A stretch of DNA of 64,000 nt, from positions 1,860,001 to 1,924,000 of the forward strand of contig CAWATX010000002.1 of the NCBI GenBank assembly GCA_963785065.1. Reading direction: 5' to 3'. A model generated the notes under the pieces. It was not told the DNA's origin, made no database searches, and saw only the letters and a program-made list of their open reading frames with translations. The stretch's first letter is position 1, and each line of letters starts with the position of its first letter. A program made the translations under genes and the position numbers. This DNA comes from CAVSRC01 sp963785065 (GTDB lineage Bacteria > Pseudomonadota > Alphaproteobacteria > Rhizobiales > Kaistiaceae). Shown here in pieces: positions 8,398 through 17,467 of the stretch.

Positions 8398-10287
8398 CTA
8401 TTCCATAGCCAAATGTGGCGTCGGGTCAATTGTGCTGTCGCTTTTTCTGCCGCCGAGCGCCCTCAACGCGTTGAGAATCACCGCCACGTCGATGACCTCC
8501 TGCAGCAGCGCTCCCTCAACCGGCGGCAGGTAGCCGAAGGCCGCCACCACCATGGCCGCCAGCGACAGGCCGAGGCCCGCGACCACGCTCTGCATGGCGA
8601 TCAGGCGCGAGCGCCGGGCGATCGCCATCGCCTCGGCGATGCGGTCGAGCCGGTCGACCAGCAGCACTGCGTCGGCCGCTTCCGACGAGGCAGCCGCGCC
8701 GCGGGCGCCGATCGCCACGCCGATATCGGCGGCGGCCAGCGCCGGCGCGTCGTTGACGCCGTCGCCGACCATCATCACCGTGCCATTGCCGCGTTCGCTG
8801 GCGACTGCCAGCAGCTTGCGCTCCGGCGTCATCTCGGAGAGCGCCTCGTCGATGCCGAGCCGCGCCGCCACCGCCTCGGTCACTGCGCGGACGTCGCCGG
8901 AAGCGAGCACGATGCGCTTGACGCCGTTGGCGCGGAAGCCGGCCAGCGCCCGGGGCACATCGTCGCGGATGCGGTCGGCCAGCACGATCAGGCCGCAGAG
9001 CACCCCGTCGACGGCCACGGCCACGGCGATCTCGCCTTCGCGCTCGGGCCGCACGTCGCTCAGGGCGCGGCCATCGCGCGAGCGCTCGCGCACATAGGCC
9101 AGCCCGCCGACGACAACGCGGCGGCCCTCGACGGTGCCTTCCAGGCCGCTGCCGGCGGTCTCGTGCACGTCGATCGGCGGCGTCAGGCCGAGCCCCTGGG
9201 CGCGCGCGGCCGCCACCAGGGCGCTCGCCACCACGTGGTTCGACGCCTGGTCGAGCGAGGCCGCAAGACGCAGGATCTCCGATTCCGGCAGGCCGTCGAG
9301 CGGGTGGATGGCGGACAGCGACGCCTGTCCATGGGTCAGTGTGCCGGTCTTGTCGATGATCAGCGTCGTAACGCTGGCCAGCACCTCCAGCCCGCCGCCG
9401 CCCTTGATCAGCACGCCGATGCGCGCCGCCCGCGACACCCCCGCGATGATCGCCACCGGCACCGCCAGGATCAGCGGGCAGGGGGTCGCCACCACCATCA
9501 CCGCCAGCCAGCGCACCGGGTCGCCGGAGGCGAGCCAGGCCCCCCCGGCAATGGCCAGCGTCACCACCAGGAAGAAGAGCGCGAAACGGTCGGCAAGCCG
9601 CACCATCGGTGCACGGGCGCGCGCCGCTTCCTCGACCAACCGCACGATGCCGGCATAGGTACTCTCCGCCGCCGGCCGGCTCACCATCAGATCGAACGCC
9701 CCGCCGGCATTGGTGGCGCCGCTCATCGCCTCGGCGCCAGCCTCGAGCCGCACCGGCAGCGCCTCGCCGGTCAGCGCCGACTGGTCGAGAACCGCGTTGG
9801 CGCCATCGGCCACCGTGCCGTCGGCCGGCACCACCTCGCCATGGCGCACCAGAATCCGGTCGCCGGGCACCAGCGCTTCGATCGGCACCTGCTTGAGATC
9901 GCCGTTCTCGTGGCGCAGCGCGAATTTCGGGGCACGTTCGAGCAGCGCCGTCATTTCGCGGCGCGCCCGGCGTGAGGCGTAACCTTCCAGGAACTGGCCG
10001 CCGGAATACATCAGCGCGACGACGACGCCGGCTAGCGGCTCCTCCAGCGCCAATGCCCCGGCCATCGACAGAAGCGCGACGATGTCGAGCCCGACCTGGC
10101 CGTGGCGCAGCGACACCACGATCTCGGCGGACAGCACCAGCACCACTGGAATGGTCGCCGCCGCCCAGATGATGTCGGCAGTGATGTGATGGCCTAGGGC
10201 CCACGCCGCCAGTCCGGCGGCCAGACCGATCGCCGGAATGGCGACGGAGACATGTCGGGTTTTGTCGATGAGGTCACGTACATCCAT
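8398..10287 (-). CDS. heavy-metal P1B-type ATPase with a TPC metal-site motif
   Basis: A 629-residue metal-transporting P-type ATPase. It shows the phosphorylation site DKTGT (Asp322), the TGE loop (ALTGEALPV near 171-179), and the hinge VGDGVNDAPALAAADIG. The membrane metal motif is TPC at 268-270 followed six residues later by proline, the TPC-x6-P pattern of subgroup P1B-5, associated with nickel/iron export in Sinorhizobium Nia; the common CPC of Cu and Zn/Cd pumps is absent. There is no N-terminal CxxC metal-binding domain and no C-terminal hemerythrin domain. It lies 61 bases after the AceE-like gene on the same strand. The metal is inferred, not shown. Confidence 0.88.
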   Translation of the reverse strand: MDVRDLIDKTRHVSVAIPAIGLAAGLAAWALGHHITADIIWAAATIPVVLVLSAEIVVSLRHGQVGLDIVALLSMAGALALEEPLAGVVVALMYSGGQFLEGYASRRARREMTALLERAPKFALRHENGDLKQVPIEALVPGDRILVRHGEVVPADGTVADGANAVLDQSALTGEALPVRLEAGAEAMSGATNAGGAFDLMVSRPAAESTYAGIVRLVEEAARARAPMVRLADRFALFFLVVTLAIAGGAWLASGDPVRWLAVMVVATPCPLILAVPVAIIAGVSRAARIGVLIKGGGGLEVLASVTTLIIDKTGTLTHGQASLSAIHPLDGLPESEILRLAASLDQASNHVVASALVAAARAQGLGLTPPIDVHETAGSGLEGTVEGRRVVVGGLAYVRERSRDGRALSDVRPEREGEIAVAVAVDGVLCGLIVLADRIRDDVPRALAGFRANGVKRIVLASGDVRAVTEAVAARLGIDEALSEMTPERKLLAVASERGNGTVMMVGDGVNDAPALAAADIGVAIGARGAAASSEAADAVLLVDRLDRIAEAMAIARRSRLIAMQSVVAGLGLSLAAMVVAAFGYLPPVEGALLQEVIDVAVILNALRALGGRKSDSTIDPTPHLAME

Positions 10288-10348
10288 TGTGCGAGTGTCG
10301 CGCTATGCCGCGCCCGCCGGATTGATCCGCGTCATCTTGGAAAAGGCA

Positions 10349-12745
10349 CTAGTTTGCAATCGCATCCAGGTAGCGGATCGGGCGTCCGGGCGCGATGGCC
10401 TCGGCGGCCTGCACGATCGCGTTGGCGTCGATGCCGTAATGCGCATAGAGATCGGCGATGGTGCCGGTCTGGCCGAAATGCTCCACACCGAGCGAGCGCA
10501 CCCGGTGCCCGGCCACCGAGCCCAGCCAGGCCAGCGTCGCCGGATGGCCGTCAAGCACCGTCACCAGTCCGCAATGACGCGGCAGGTCGCCGAGCAGCCG
10601 TTCGATATGGCAGCGCGCATGTCTGAGACCGCGCTCGCGCGCCCGTGCCGCCGCGGTCCAGCCGGCATTGAGCCGGTCGGAGGAGGTCACTGCCAGCAGC
10701 CCGACATCGCGGCGGTCCTCGGCCATCAGGCCGACCGCGGCGATCGCTTCGCTCGCCACCGCGCCGGTGAAGGCGACCACCACCTCGGCGTTCGGCCCGG
10801 GCGGCCTTAGCCAATAGGCGCCGTCGACGATGTCGCGCGCCATCGCCGCGTCGATGGCCCGCGTCGGCTGCTCCACCGGACGCGTCGACAGGCGCAGATA
10901 GACCGAGCCGCCGGTCTCGTCGCGCAGCCAGTTGCGCTCCGAGGGCTGGCCCTCGCCGTCGCGCTGCACATAGGCGAAGGCCCAGTCGAGGATCACCGCC
11001 AGCTCGTCGACGAAGGCCGGCTCGAAGGCCGCCAGCCCGTCCTGGGCGAGGCCGATCAGCGGCGTTGCGACCGACTGGTGGGCGCCGCCTTCCGGCGCCA
11101 GCGTCACGCCCGAGGGCGTGCCGACGAGAATGAAGCGAGCGTCCTGGTAGCAGGCATAGTTGAGCGCATCGAGGCCACGCTCGATGAACGGATCGTAGAG
11201 CGTGCCGATGGGGATCAGCCGCTCGCCGAACAGCGCATGCGACAGGCCGAAGGCGGCCAGCGACAGGAACAGGTTCATCTCGGCAATGCCGAGTTCCAGA
11301 TGCTGGCCTTCGGGCCCAAATTCCCAGCGCTGGGTCGAGGCGATGCGCTCCTCGCGGAAGGTGTCGGCGAGTGCAGCGCGAGCGAACAGGCCGCGCCGGT
11401 TCACCCAGGGTCCGAGATTGGTCGACACCGTCACGTCCGGCGACATGGAGACGATGCGCGCCGCCAGGTCGCTGTCGCCGCGTGCCACCTCGTTGAGGAT
11501 CAGGCCGAAGCCCTGCTGGGTCGACATCACCGGCTGCGCCGGCGCGGCCAGCGCTGGCGGCGCAATCGCCTCCGCCCGATAGCGCCGCCGCCCGGCGCGG
11601 TTGAACGGCACGTCGCGCAGGAAGGCGTCGAGCGCGTCGGTCGAGGCGTCGAGTCCCTCGAAGCGGTCCCACTCATGGCCATCGCGGATGGCCATGGCCG
11701 TGTGCAGGGCAGCCATCTGCTCGACGGTCATCAGCCCGGCATGGTTGTCCTTGTGGCCCTGCAGCGGCAGGCCGAAGCCCTTGATCGTGTAGGTGACGAA
11801 GCACACCGGCCGGTCATGGTCGATGGAGGAAAAGGCATCGATCAGCGTCGGCAGGTCGTGACCGGCGAGGTTGGTCATCAGCCGCGCCAGTTCCTCGTCC
11901 GAGCGCCGGTCGATCAGCGCCGTGGCCGGTCCCTGGTCGCCGATCTCGTCGGTGAGGCGCTTGCGCCATGCCGCCCCGCCCTGAAAGGCCAGCACCGAAT
12001 AGAGCTGGTTGGGGCAGCGGTCGATCCAGTCGCGCAGGCGCTCGCCGCCGGGCTCGCGGAAAGCCTCCTCCAGCAGCGTGCCGTATTTCAGCACGCGCAC
12101 CTCCCAGCCCATCGCCTCGAACAGCGCCGTGATGCGCTCGTAGAGGCCCTCGCGCACAACCGCGTCGAGGCTCTGGCGGTTGTAGTCGATCACCCACCAG
12201 CAGTTCCTCAAGCCCTGCTTCCAGCCTTCCAGCAGGCACTCGAAGATGTTGCCCTCGTCGAGCTCGGCGTCGCCGACCAGCGCCACCATGCGTCCTTCCG
12301 GCCGCCCGCCGGCAAGATGGTGCGCCTCAAGATAGTCCTGCACCAGGCTGGCGAAGACGGTGACCGCGGCGCCCAAGCCCACCGAGCCGGTCGAGAAGTC
12401 GACGTCGTCGGTGTCCTTGGTGCGCGACGGATAGGATTGCGCGCCACCGAAGGAGCGGAAGGCGGCGAGCTTCTCCCGGGTCTGGTTGCCGAAGAGATAC
12501 TGGATGGCGTGGAACACCGGGCTCGCATGCGGCTTCACCGCGACGCGGTCCTCAGGGCGGAGCACGGCGAAATAGAGCGCCGTCATGATCGAGACGAGCG
12601 AGGCCGAAGAAGCCTGGTGACCGCCGACCTTCAGTCCATCGCTGTTTTCGCGCAGGTGGTTGGCGTTGTGGATCATCCATGAGGACAGCCACAGCACCTT
12701 CCGCTCAAGCTGGCGGATGAGGTCCAGATCGGTGGGATTGGTCAT
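10349..12745 (-). CDS. thiamine-diphosphate E1 enzyme, AceE/transketolase-like
   Basis: A 798-residue protein with transketolase-fold N-terminal, central and C-terminal regions. The ThDP/Mg motif is GDAELDEG at 158-165 with the paired Asn189 in VIDYNRQSLD; DFSTGSVGLG and HKDNHAGLM resemble homodimeric pyruvate dehydrogenase E1 (AceE) more than transketolase proper. It is about 90 residues shorter than AceE. No E2 or E3 gene is near, so it may act as a stand-alone 2-oxoacid-handling or transketolase-like enzyme. The start ATG at 12745 is the first in frame. The exact substrate is unknown. Confidence 0.8.
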   Translation of the reverse strand: MTNPTDLDLIRQLERKVLWLSSWMIHNANHLRENSDGLKVGGHQASSASLVSIMTALYFAVLRPEDRVAVKPHASPVFHAIQYLFGNQTREKLAAFRSFGGAQSYPSRTKDTDDVDFSTGSVGLGAAVTVFASLVQDYLEAHHLAGGRPEGRMVALVGDAELDEGNIFECLLEGWKQGLRNCWWVIDYNRQSLDAVVREGLYERITALFEAMGWEVRVLKYGTLLEEAFREPGGERLRDWIDRCPNQLYSVLAFQGGAAWRKRLTDEIGDQGPATALIDRRSDEELARLMTNLAGHDLPTLIDAFSSIDHDRPVCFVTYTIKGFGLPLQGHKDNHAGLMTVEQMAALHTAMAIRDGHEWDRFEGLDASTDALDAFLRDVPFNRAGRRRYRAEAIAPPALAAPAQPVMSTQQGFGLILNEVARGDSDLAARIVSMSPDVTVSTNLGPWVNRRGLFARAALADTFREERIASTQRWEFGPEGQHLELGIAEMNLFLSLAAFGLSHALFGERLIPIGTLYDPFIERGLDALNYACYQDARFILVGTPSGVTLAPEGGAHQSVATPLIGLAQDGLAAFEPAFVDELAVILDWAFAYVQRDGEGQPSERNWLRDETGGSVYLRLSTRPVEQPTRAIDAAMARDIVDGAYWLRPPGPNAEVVVAFTGAVASEAIAAVGLMAEDRRDVGLLAVTSSDRLNAGWTAAARARERGLRHARCHIERLLGDLPRHCGLVTVLDGHPATLAWLGSVAGHRVRSLGVEHFGQTGTIADLYAHYGIDANAIVQAAEAIAPGRPIRYLDAIAN

Positions 12746-12796
12746 GGCGTACCTTCCGCCTCCAGCATAGCACGCGCGCGCTGCCGGCGACCAAAG

Positions 12797-13297
12797 TCAC
12801 GCGTCTTTCTTCGCCGGCCACAGATAGACGACCAGCAGCAGCGCCGGCCCCAGCGTCAGCGCCGCATCGGCGAGGTTGAAGACGAACAGCGTCCAGTCGC
12901 CGAAGTGGAGCAGCAGAAAATCGGTGACATAGCCGAGGCGCAGCCGGTCGATCAGGTTGCCGATGGCGCCGCCGAGGATCAGCGCGAAAGCCGTTGCCGC
13001 CAGCCGGCCGCCCTCGCGGTTGTGGGACCAGAAGGCGAGCACGACTGCGGTCACCGCCAGCGGCAGCGCGACCAGCGAAACGCCGGAATTGGCCAGCAAC
13101 GAGAACGCGATGCCGGTGTTGTGGACATGCAGCAAAGCGAGGATGGGCATCACGTCGACCGCCGGGTGATCCACCGGCAGCCGCGCCACCACGATCATCT
13201 TGGCGATCTGGTCGACGATCACCACGGCCGCAACGATGCCGAGCCCGAAGGCGGAGAGGGGGCCCGGCGGGCGCTCATGCGAATGAATCTCAGCCAT
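12797..13297 (-). CDS. lspA: lipoprotein signal peptidase (signal peptidase II)
   Basis: A 166-residue inner-membrane aspartyl protease with four hydrophobic segments. It cuts the signal peptide from diacylated prolipoproteins. The catalytic aspartates are Asp126 in GYVTDFLLLHFG and Asp144 in FNLADAALT; GNLIDRL and NTGIAFSL are further family signatures. Its start overlaps the end of the SpoU methyltransferase gene by eight bases, suggesting translational coupling. Lipoproteins elsewhere in the window (CpaD, TadD) would be substrates. Confidence 0.95.
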   Translation of the reverse strand: MAEIHSHERPPGPLSAFGLGIVAAVVIVDQIAKMIVVARLPVDHPAVDVMPILALLHVHNTGIAFSLLANSGVSLVALPLAVTAVVLAFWSHNREGGRLAATAFALILGGAIGNLIDRLRLGYVTDFLLLHFGDWTLFVFNLADAALTLGPALLLVVYLWPAKKDA

Positions 13298-14123
13298 CGA
13301 GTTTCAGGACTCCGCGGCGGATTTCAAACAGCATGACGGCAGTGGCAATCGCCAGGTTGAGCGAGTCGGCCTTGCCCGCCATCGGGATCTTGACCAGCGT
13401 CTTGCACAGCGCCGCCGCGTCCGCCGTCAGCCCGGCCTGCTCGCCGCCCATCACCAAGAGCGCCGGCCCGCGATAGTCGGCCTGGCGGTAATCGACCGTG
13501 CCGGAAAGATGCGTGCCCACCACCGGCCCCGGCCAGCGCCGCGCCAGCCGGGCGAATTCGGCGAGCCCCATGCGCGCCAGCGGCACCGCGAAGATCGAAC
13601 CCATGGTGGCGCGCACGGCTTCGACAGAGAACGGGTCGACGGTGTTGCCGACGAGAATCACGCCCTTGGCGCCGACCGCGTCGGCCGTGCGCACGATGGT
13701 GCCGAGATTGCCGGGGTCGCGCACGGCTTCGAGCGCCACCCAGACGTCGTTGCCGGCTGGCCGGATGGCGTCGGGCGCCGTCAGCCTTTGCGCGAAGACG
13801 CCGAGCACGGTCTGCGGATTGTCGCGCCGGCTGATCTTTTCCAGCACCGCCTCGCTCACCGCGATCACCCGGCCGCCCTGGCCGTGAGCGCTCGCCGAGA
13901 GCCGCCGCACCAGCGGTTGGTTCGCCGCGGCACTGGCATGGACCAGCGTGGCGAGCCGCCAGCCGGCCTCGACCGCGTCGGCCACCAGTTTCAGCCCCTC
14001 GGCGAGGAACAGGCCGGATTCCTTGCGGTTCTTGGCGAGCGCCAAGCCACGGATGTCTTTGACGATCGGGTTGGTCAGGCTGGTGATCTGCTTGGCCGCA
14101 ACCGGTCCATTGCGCTCAACCAT
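13290..14123 (-). CDS. TrmH/SpoU-family RNA 2'-O-methyltransferase
   Basis: A 277-residue SPOUT methyltransferase. An N-terminal substrate-binding domain (about residues 10-95) is followed by the knotted catalytic domain with motif 1 VRDPGNLGTIVRTADA, motif 2 VMGGEQAGL and motif 3 IPMAGKADSLNLAIA. It should methylate a ribose in tRNA or rRNA using S-adenosylmethionine; the target nucleotide cannot be told. The start is placed at 14123 because the longer frame runs into the repeat-filled intergenic region. It is the first gene of a unit with lspA. Confidence 0.9.
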   Translation of the reverse strand: MVERNGPVAAKQITSLTNPIVKDIRGLALAKNRKESGLFLAEGLKLVADAVEAGWRLATLVHASAAANQPLVRRLSASAHGQGGRVIAVSEAVLEKISRRDNPQTVLGVFAQRLTAPDAIRPAGNDVWVALEAVRDPGNLGTIVRTADAVGAKGVILVGNTVDPFSVEAVRATMGSIFAVPLARMGLAEFARLARRWPGPVVGTHLSGTVDYRQADYRGPALLVMGGEQAGLTADAAALCKTLVKIPMAGKADSLNLAIATAVMLFEIRRGVLKLDG

Positions 14124-14139
14124 GTCCGGCCTCGCTTGG

Positions 14140-14400
14140 GGCACCCTCTCCCCCCTTGCGGGCGGGGCCATCGCACAGGGCACGGGGCCATACCCTCTCC
14201 CCTTGCGGGAGAGGGTGGACCGCGTAGCGGTCCGGGTGAGGGGTGTGGGCACGGCCGTGCCAGTACCCCTCACCCTGTCCCTCTCCCACAAGGGGAGAGG
14301 GGACGAATACGGCAGATGCCGCCTTCATCAAGCCGGGCGAGAAGACATCACCAGATGCGATGGCTCTCCCCTCAAGGGGGAGGTTCAGCGGAGCGTGCGG
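14140..14400. repeat. cluster of dispersed GC-rich palindromes
   Basis: The 282-base gap between the two methyltransferase genes carries several related stem-loops: around 14143-14170, around 14191-14216 (CCCTCTCCCCTTGCGGGAGA core), 14254-14313, and 14362-14383. The 60 bases at 14254-14313 are an inverted copy of 60811-60870, about 55 of 60 bases matching by eye. Between them lies the inverted repeat ACCGCGTAGCGGT at 14219-14231. No gene is visible. These are intergenic repeat elements, possibly also acting as bidirectional transcription stops or mRNA ends. Confidence 0.75.
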
Positions 14401-14405
14401 CGCGT

Positions 14406-15344
14406 TCATGCCGACCACCGGCTGAACAGCGACGTCGAGAGCGCCCGCCCGCCACCCTCCTCGCGCAGAATCAGCTCGCCCGATTCGAGCAGGCCGCCCA
14501 TGCCGGCCATCGCCTCGGCGCTCACCTCGTCGATCGAATAGAACGAGGCGCGGATCGAATAGGCGGTGAGGATGAGGAACAGCGGGTCGTCGGAGAGGAG
14601 GCCACGGCATGCCGTCACCATCGGCATGAGATGGGTGAAGATGTCCCACACCTCGCCTTTCGGCCCGCGGCCGAATTTCGGCGGGTCGAGGATGATGCCG
14701 TCATAGCGGTTGCCGCGCCGGCCCTCGCGCTCGACGAATTTGACCGCGTCCTCGCAGATCCAGCGGATCTTCAGTGCCTCGAGCCCACCGAGCGCCTGGT
14801 TCTCGCGCGCCCAGCCGATCGCCTTCTTCGAGGCGTCGATATGGGTCACCTCGGCGCCGGCTCTGGCCGCCACCAGCGAGGCGACGCCGGTATAGCCGAA
14901 CAGGTTCAGCACCTTCACCGGCCGGCTGGCCCCGACAATCCTGTCCTTGATCCACTGCCAGTGGGTCGCCTGCTCGGGAAACACGCCGACATGGCGGAAG
15001 TTGGTAAAGCGGCCGAGGAAGGGGATGCCGTCCCACGCCAACGGCCAGGTCTCGGCGAGCGGCTTTCGATAGCGCCAGCGCCCGTCCGCCTCCTCGTCGC
15101 CGATGCCGACGAATTTCACGTCGGCGCGCTCCCACGCCGCCGCCGGCCGGCGCGGCGTCCACAGCGCCTGCGCCTCCGGTCGCACGATCGTGTATGGCCC
15201 GTAGCGCTCCAGCTTCTCGCCGTGCCCCGAATCGAGCAGGGCATAGTCGGCCCAGCCTTCGGTTTCCAGCATCACCGGCGCCTGGCGGGCGAGGGGGCTG
15301 GCGGCGCGGGCCGGTTGATTGTTGGTAGGGGCGTCGACGGTCAC
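14406..15344 (-). CDS. class I SAM-dependent methyltransferase, RlmI/RlmK-like
   Basis: A 312-residue protein whose C-terminal half is a Rossmann methyltransferase: the AdoMet motif is VLNLFGYTGVASL, followed by the acidic turn VTHIDASKKAIGWA and the catalytic-type ILDPPKFGRG. This matches the RlmI/RlmK 23S rRNA methyltransferase family, but it lacks the N-terminal PUA domain of E. coli RlmI and is shorter. A role in rRNA modification is therefore likely but unproven. It faces away from the cox cluster. Confidence 0.85.
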   Translation of the reverse strand: MTVDAPTNNQPARAASPLARQAPVMLETEGWADYALLDSGHGEKLERYGPYTIVRPEAQALWTPRRPAAAWERADVKFVGIGDEEADGRWRYRKPLAETWPLAWDGIPFLGRFTNFRHVGVFPEQATHWQWIKDRIVGASRPVKVLNLFGYTGVASLVAARAGAEVTHIDASKKAIGWARENQALGGLEALKIRWICEDAVKFVEREGRRGNRYDGIILDPPKFGRGPKGEVWDIFTHLMPMVTACRGLLSDDPLFLILTAYSIRASFYSIDEVSAEAMAGMGGLLESGELILREEGGGRALSTSLFSRWSA

Positions 15345-15552
15345 CCGCGCCTTTTACCCGAAATTCCGGGCCGATGTCGCCATCTGAGAACATCCAAACG
15401 CGCTTGCCGCCCCCACCGTGCCACGCTAGGCTCGCGGCAAATGCGAGCGCGCGATTGCCGCGTGTGGGCCGCCGGTTCCGGCTGCGGTCCCGAACCAGCG
15501 AACAAGACGAGCGGAATCGCCTGCCGCGACCTTCCGGGAGGAGGCAACATCC

Positions 15553-16155
15553 ATGGAAATGTCCGGCAGCTATCGCATCCCCGTGCCGCGGGAAAAGGTC
15601 TGGGCCGCGCTCAACGATCCGGTCGTTCTCAGGAAGTGCATTCCCGGATGCGAGGAGCTGGAGAAGCTCTCCGATACGGAGATGACGGCAACCGTCAAGG
15701 CCAAGGTCGGCCCGGTCGCGGCCACCTTCAAGGGCAAGGTCACGCTGTCCGACCTCGATCCGCCCAACGGCTACACGATCACCGGCGAGGGCAAGGGCGG
15801 GCCTGCCGGCTTCGCCAAGGGCGGCGCCGATGTGAAGCTCGCCGACGATGACGGCGCCACGCTGCTCGCCTACACCGTCAAGGCCCAGGTCGGCGGCAAG
15901 CTCGCCCAGGTTGGCGCCCGCCTGATCGACGCCACCGCCAAGCAGATGGCCGACCAGTTCTTCGCCACTTTCGCCGAGGAAGTCGGAACCGGAGACGGCT
16001 TTGCCGCGGTCGAGCACGAGGTCGAGGAGGTCATCAAGATCGCCGAGGAACGCGCCGAAGGCGCCGCCGCCCGCGGCTTCCTCGGTGGCCCGCAGATGTG
16101 GGGCCTGATCGCGCTCGCCGTCCTCATCGTCATCCTGTTGATCTTCTACATCTGA
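15553..16155 (+). CDS. coxG: CoxG-like SRPBCC protein with C-terminal membrane anchor
   Basis: A 200-residue protein of the carbon-monoxide-dehydrogenase subunit G family. The SRPBCC fold covers about residues 1-150 (IPVPREKVWAALNDP, CIPGCEELE, VTLSDLDPPNGY) and the last 20 residues form a transmembrane helix (MWGLIALAVLIVILLIFYI). CoxG proteins help tether or deliver cofactor to molybdenum hydroxylases at the inner membrane. It starts an apparent unit with coxS and coxM 11 bases and 0.5 kb downstream. GGGAGG at 15537-15542 precedes the start. Confidence 0.88.
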   Translation: MEMSGSYRIPVPREKVWAALNDPVVLRKCIPGCEELEKLSDTEMTATVKAKVGPVAATFKGKVTLSDLDPPNGYTITGEGKGGPAGFAKGGADVKLADDDGATLLAYTVKAQVGGKLAQVGARLIDATAKQMADQFFATFAEEVGTGDGFAAVEHEVEEVIKIAEERAEGAAARGFLGGPQMWGLIALAVLIVILLIFYI

Positions 16156-16166
16156 GGAAACGTCCG

Positions 16167-16643
16167 GTGTCCCATGTCGCAATGACCGTCAACGGCAGAG
16201 ACGTCGAAGCCGACGTCGAGGACCGCACGCTGCTCTCCGAATATCTGCGCGAGCACATCGGGCTGACCGGCACCCATGTCGGCTGCGACACCTCGCAATG
16301 CGGCGCCTGCCTGGTGCTGGTCGACGGCGTTGCGGTGAAGTCGTGCACGATGTTGGCCGCCCGTGCCGCCGGCGCCCGCCTCACCACCGTCGAGGGTCTG
16401 GCCTCCGGCACCGCGCTGCATCCCATGCAGCAGGCGTTTCACGAGAACCACGGCCTGCAATGCGGCTTCTGCACGCCAGGCATGATCATCAGCGCCATCG
16501 ACATGGTCGGCCGCCTCGGCACCCAGCTCGACGAAGCCACCATCCGCCGCGAGCTGGAAGGCAACATCTGCCGCTGCACCGGCTATCAGAACATCGTCAA
16601 AGCGATCGCCGCCGGCGCGGCTGCGATGGCCGGCACGCGCTAG
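16167..16643 (+). CDS. coxS: molybdenum hydroxylase small subunit, two [2Fe-2S] clusters
   Basis: A 158-residue xanthine-dehydrogenase/CO-dehydrogenase-type small subunit. The plant-type ferredoxin cluster ligands are Cys40, Cys45, Cys48 and Cys60; the second cluster uses Cys99, Cys102, Cys135 and Cys137 (QCGFCTPGM, ICRCTGYQN). It passes electrons from the Mo site to FAD. The start is a GTG at 16167 with GAGGAA seven bases upstream; an ATG at 16182 is the alternative. It lies between coxG and coxM. The gene for the Mo-binding large subunit is missing from the window. Confidence 0.92.
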   Translation: MSHVAMTVNGRDVEADVEDRTLLSEYLREHIGLTGTHVGCDTSQCGACLVLVDGVAVKSCTMLAARAAGARLTTVEGLASGTALHPMQQAFHENHGLQCGFCTPGMIISAIDMVGRLGTQLDEATIRRELEGNICRCTGYQNIVKAIAAGAAAMAGTR

Positions 16644-16666
16644 GGCGGCGGGGAGGGCAGCCTGAG

Positions 16667-17467
16667 ATGTACGAGACCCGTTACCACAAGCCGGCAAGCC
16701 TGGCGGAAGCCGCCGCCCTTTTCGCCGAGGCGTCGGACGGCCGCTATCTCGCCGGCGGGCAGACGCTGATTCCGACCATGAAACAGCGGCTGGCGGCGCC
16801 CAGCGACGTCATCGACATCTCCGCCATCGCCGAGCTCAAGGGGATCGAGGCCAGCGGCGAAGCGGTCGCGATCGGCGCCGCGGTGACCCATGCCGAGGTT
16901 CATGCCTCGGCGGCGGTGAAGCAAGCCATCCCGGCTCTCGCCGCGCTTGCCGGCTTGATTGGCGATCCGGCGGTGCGCGCCATGGGCACCATCGGCGGGT
17001 CGATCGCCAACAACGATCCCGCCGCCGACTATCCGGCCGCCGTGCTGGCTCTCGGCGCCACCATCCAGACGACCAAGCGCACGCTCGCCGCGGAGGATTT
17101 CTTCGCCGGCCTCTTCACCACCGCGCTGGAGGAGGGCGAGATCGTCACCCGCGTCACCTTCCCGGTCCCGGCCAAGGCGGCGTACGGCAAGTTCCCCAAT
17201 CCGGCCTCGCGCTATGCGCTCGCCGGCGTCTTCATAGCCCGCATGCAGGACGGCGCGGTGCGCGTCGGCGTCACCGGCGCCGGCACCGGCGGCGTCTTCC
17301 GCGCCGAGGGCATCGAGCAGGCGCTGGCCGCCTCCTGGTCGCCCGAAGTGGTCGAGACCGTCGCCATCGATCCCGCCAACCTGCTGTCGGACATCCACGC
17401 CTCGGCCGCCTACCGCGCCAACCTGGTCAAGGTGATGGCCAAGCGCACGGTCGTTGCCGCCGGCTAG
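16667..17467 (+). CDS. coxM: molybdenum hydroxylase medium subunit, FAD-binding
   Basis: A 266-residue FAD-binding subunit of the CoxM/xanthine dehydrogenase family. The two FAD motifs are AGGQTLIPTMK (about 34-44) and TIGGSIANNDPAADYPAA (about 107-124). It accepts electrons from the iron-sulfur subunit and gives them to an acceptor. The start ATG at 16667 follows GGGAGGGCAG. The next gene is a LysE exporter rather than coxL, so the large subunit must be encoded elsewhere or the enzyme is no longer made. Confidence 0.92.
   Translation: MYETRYHKPASLAEAAALFAEASDGRYLAGGQTLIPTMKQRLAAPSDVIDISAIAELKGIEASGEAVAIGAAVTHAEVHASAAVKQAIPALAALAGLIGDPAVRAMGTIGGSIANNDPAADYPAAVLALGATIQTTKRTLAAEDFFAGLFTTALEEGEIVTRVTFPVPAKAAYGKFPNPASRYALAGVFIARMQDGAVRVGVTGAGTGGVFRAEGIEQALAASWSPEVVETVAIDPANLLSDIHASAAYRANLVKVMAKRTVVAAG

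Noticed and set aside
13509..15851. 780-codon open frame on the plus strand
   Set aside because: It runs antisense through two methyltransferase genes, a repeat-filled gap and out of phase into coxG; no single protein could be meant.
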